This document shows positions 6,878-7,809 of a stretch of 7,809 bases of DNA, piece by piece. Numbering within the stretch: the stretch's first letter is position 1; each line of letters opens with the position of its first letter. The DNA lies in the NCBI GenBank assembly GCA_002401055.1, contig NVRZ01000140.1, positions 1-7,809 on the forward strand, given 5' to 3'. Source of the stretch: Bacteroidota bacterium (GTDB taxonomy: Bacteria > Bacteroidota > Bacteroidia > NORP154). The notes under the pieces were generated by a model that worked only from the letters and a program-made list of their open reading frames with translations, was not told the DNA's origin and did no database searches. Position numbers and translations under genes: made by a program.

Positions 6878-7809
6878 TTATTTGATAATATTTATTACAC
6901 CCATTTCCTCTCCATTTGGGCACTTAATCGTATAGTAATACGCTCCAGCATCCAAGCTACTTTCCGACCAATCATTGTTGTAGCTATCAGATGAATAAAT
7001 CATGTCATTCCATCTGTTGAAAATCGAAACCGTACAACCCGTTTGGCTAAATTCCAGCATGTCATTGAAACCATCGTTATTCGGAGTGAGCACATTGCTA
7101 AGTAATTCTATTTCTGTTGACACAACTGTTTCCGCCTCCCCGATGGTAACAGGTCTTACCAAAGAATCTGAACAGTAGTTATTAGATACAGTAACCAAGG
7201 TGACTTCGTACATCCCAGCCATTAGATAAGTGTTGGTTGCATTTTTATTTAAGGAGGTATTTCCATCTCCAAAATCCCAGTAATAACTATCTATTGTGCC
7301 CATGGTGATGGACGACTGATCAGTGAAACTAGTTGCGGCTCCTGAAACAGTATTGGCTTCAATGAATGAAGTTGTAGGCTTTTCGTACAAGAGTATCGTC
7401 TTTGAGGTTTTAGAAACACATCCCAGATCAGAAACAACAGTTAGGGCAGCAGAATAAGTACCGGCTGTACCATAATCAAAGCTAAAGGACATGGGAGTAC
7501 TCGATATGGTATCTATATTTTGGTCATTGTTAAAATCCCACTTGTACTCCGTAATACTTCCTGATGAGATTGTTGAACTGTCCCACAATACTGTTGCTCC
7601 TGGCCAACATACGTCGGCCACATAAAAATCGGCAACGGGAGTAGGATTTATGATAACCGCTTGAGTAACGCTGTCTTTTGAACCTGAGTTATAGGTTATC
7701 ACCAACTTTATGTTAATCGTAGCAGCTTTAGAAAATGAATAGTTTACCAAATTACCACCAACTACCGTGGTCTCGAATCCTGCAATGGTGTCTATGAAAT
7801 CCCACGAAT
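6878..7809 (-). CDS. PKD-repeat surface protein with type B (CHU_C) T9SS sorting domain (5' end missing)
   Basis: The C-terminal 309 residues of a probably much larger secreted surface protein. The frame is open to the right edge; the 19 codons before the TTG at 7750 read SWDFIDTIAG..., the middle of another PKD module, so that TTG is internal. Visible parts: the end of one PKD domain; a PKD domain at about 7376-7639 with YKWDFNNDQNIDT and GTAGTYSAALTV; a PKD domain at about 7136-7375 with YYWDFGDGNTS and AGMYEVTLVTV; and a CHU_C domain at 6881-7117. CHU_C tails direct export by the T9SS and are typical of gliding-motility-associated and adhesin proteins. It is the first visible gene of the - strand operon, six bases before the PorP/SprF-like gene, which fits a cargo-partner pair. 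The ligand is unknown. Confidence 0.93.
   Translation of the reverse strand, partial: SWDFIDTIAGFETTVVGGNLVNYSFSKAATINIKLVITYNSGSKDSVTQAVIINPTPVADFYVADVCWPGATVLWDSSTISSGSITEYKWDFNNDQNIDTISSTPMSFSFDYGTAGTYSAALTVVSDLGCVSKTSKTILLYEKPTTSFIEANTVSGAATSFTDQSSITMGTIDSYYWDFGDGNTSLNKNATNTYLMAGMYEVTLVTVSNNYCSDSLVRPVTIGEAETVVSTEIELLSNVLTPNNDGFNDMLEFSQTGCTVSIFNRWNDMIYSSDSYNNDWSESSLDAGAYYYTIKCPNGEEMGVINIIK
6881..7117 (-). other. CHU_C / gliding-motility-associated type B T9SS C-terminal domain
   Basis: The last 79 residues match the TIGR04131-like pattern: SNVLTPNNDGFNDMLEF at the start, CTVSIFNRWNDMIYSS in the middle, AGAYYYTIKCPNGEE and a hydrophobic strand GVINIIK at the end. The usual YxxxWDG after the middle motif appears here as YNNDWSES, a mild departure. 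Type B domains depend on a PorP/SprF-like partner in the systems studied, and such a gene is immediately downstream. Confidence 0.92.
7136..7639 (-). other. Two complete tandem PKD domains
   Basis: Two PKD (polycystic kidney disease-type) beta-sandwich modules. The N-terminal one (7376-7639) replaces the usual WDFGDG with WDFNNDQNID, an Asp/Asn-rich turn that could bind calcium. The second (7136-7375) keeps the canonical WDFGDG. Each has one Cys pair or near-pair (VCWPG with LGCVS in the first; only YCSDS in the second). A third PKD is cut by the window edge. Confidence 0.85.

Noticed and set aside
7748..7750. TTG as start codon of the PKD/CHU_C protein
   Set aside because: Upstream codons up to the right edge stay in frame and read as part of a PKD domain (SWDF...), so the gene continues beyond the window.

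Overview
The window looks like a chromosomal segment of a Bacteroidota bacterium with a type IX secretion system (T9SS). Evidence for this is one protein ending in a type A T9SS sorting domain, one ending in a type B (CHU_C, gliding-motility-associated) sorting domain, a PorP/SprF-family outer membrane protein, Ig-like repeats of the CHU_C-associated (Ig_7) kind, and AT-rich translation starts without strong Shine-Dalgarno sequences. The genus cannot be named from the sequence alone. Coding density is very high: no gap exceeds 100 bases, and no RNA gene, CRISPR array or insertion sequence was seen.

Left part, + strand (1-4448): the 3' end of a very large secreted, probably adhesin-like protein. 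It is open at the left edge and at least 1382 residues are visible. It has one partial and three complete Ig_7 modules, then two choice-of-anchor-D/HYDIN-like modules, nine more Ig_7 modules, a PKD/Ig-like module and a T9SS type A C-terminal domain. A small lipoprotein with a Kazal-type serine protease inhibitor domain follows 96 bases downstream on the same strand.

Right part, - strand (4475-7809): a tight four-gene cluster, converging on the first with a 26-base junction. In transcription order it has a PKD-repeat protein with a type B T9SS sorting domain (cut by the right edge), a PorP/SprF-family protein, an exported TPR protein and an exported protein of unknown function. Gaps are 6, 16 and 17 bases, so this is very probably one operon. 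A type B cargo next to its PorP/SprF-like partner is a known arrangement (SprB/SprF in Flavobacterium johnsoniae). The TPR and unknown proteins are candidates for periplasmic accessory roles.

All six proteins are predicted to be exported or surface-associated, so the window is a cell-surface locus. The most notable points are the composition of the giant protein (almost no Lys or Arg before its sorting domain, about 48 Bacteroidota-type O-glycosylation motifs), its three-module super-repeat, the Kazal lipoprotein with a predicted Phe P1 residue, and the uncharacterised last gene of the operon.
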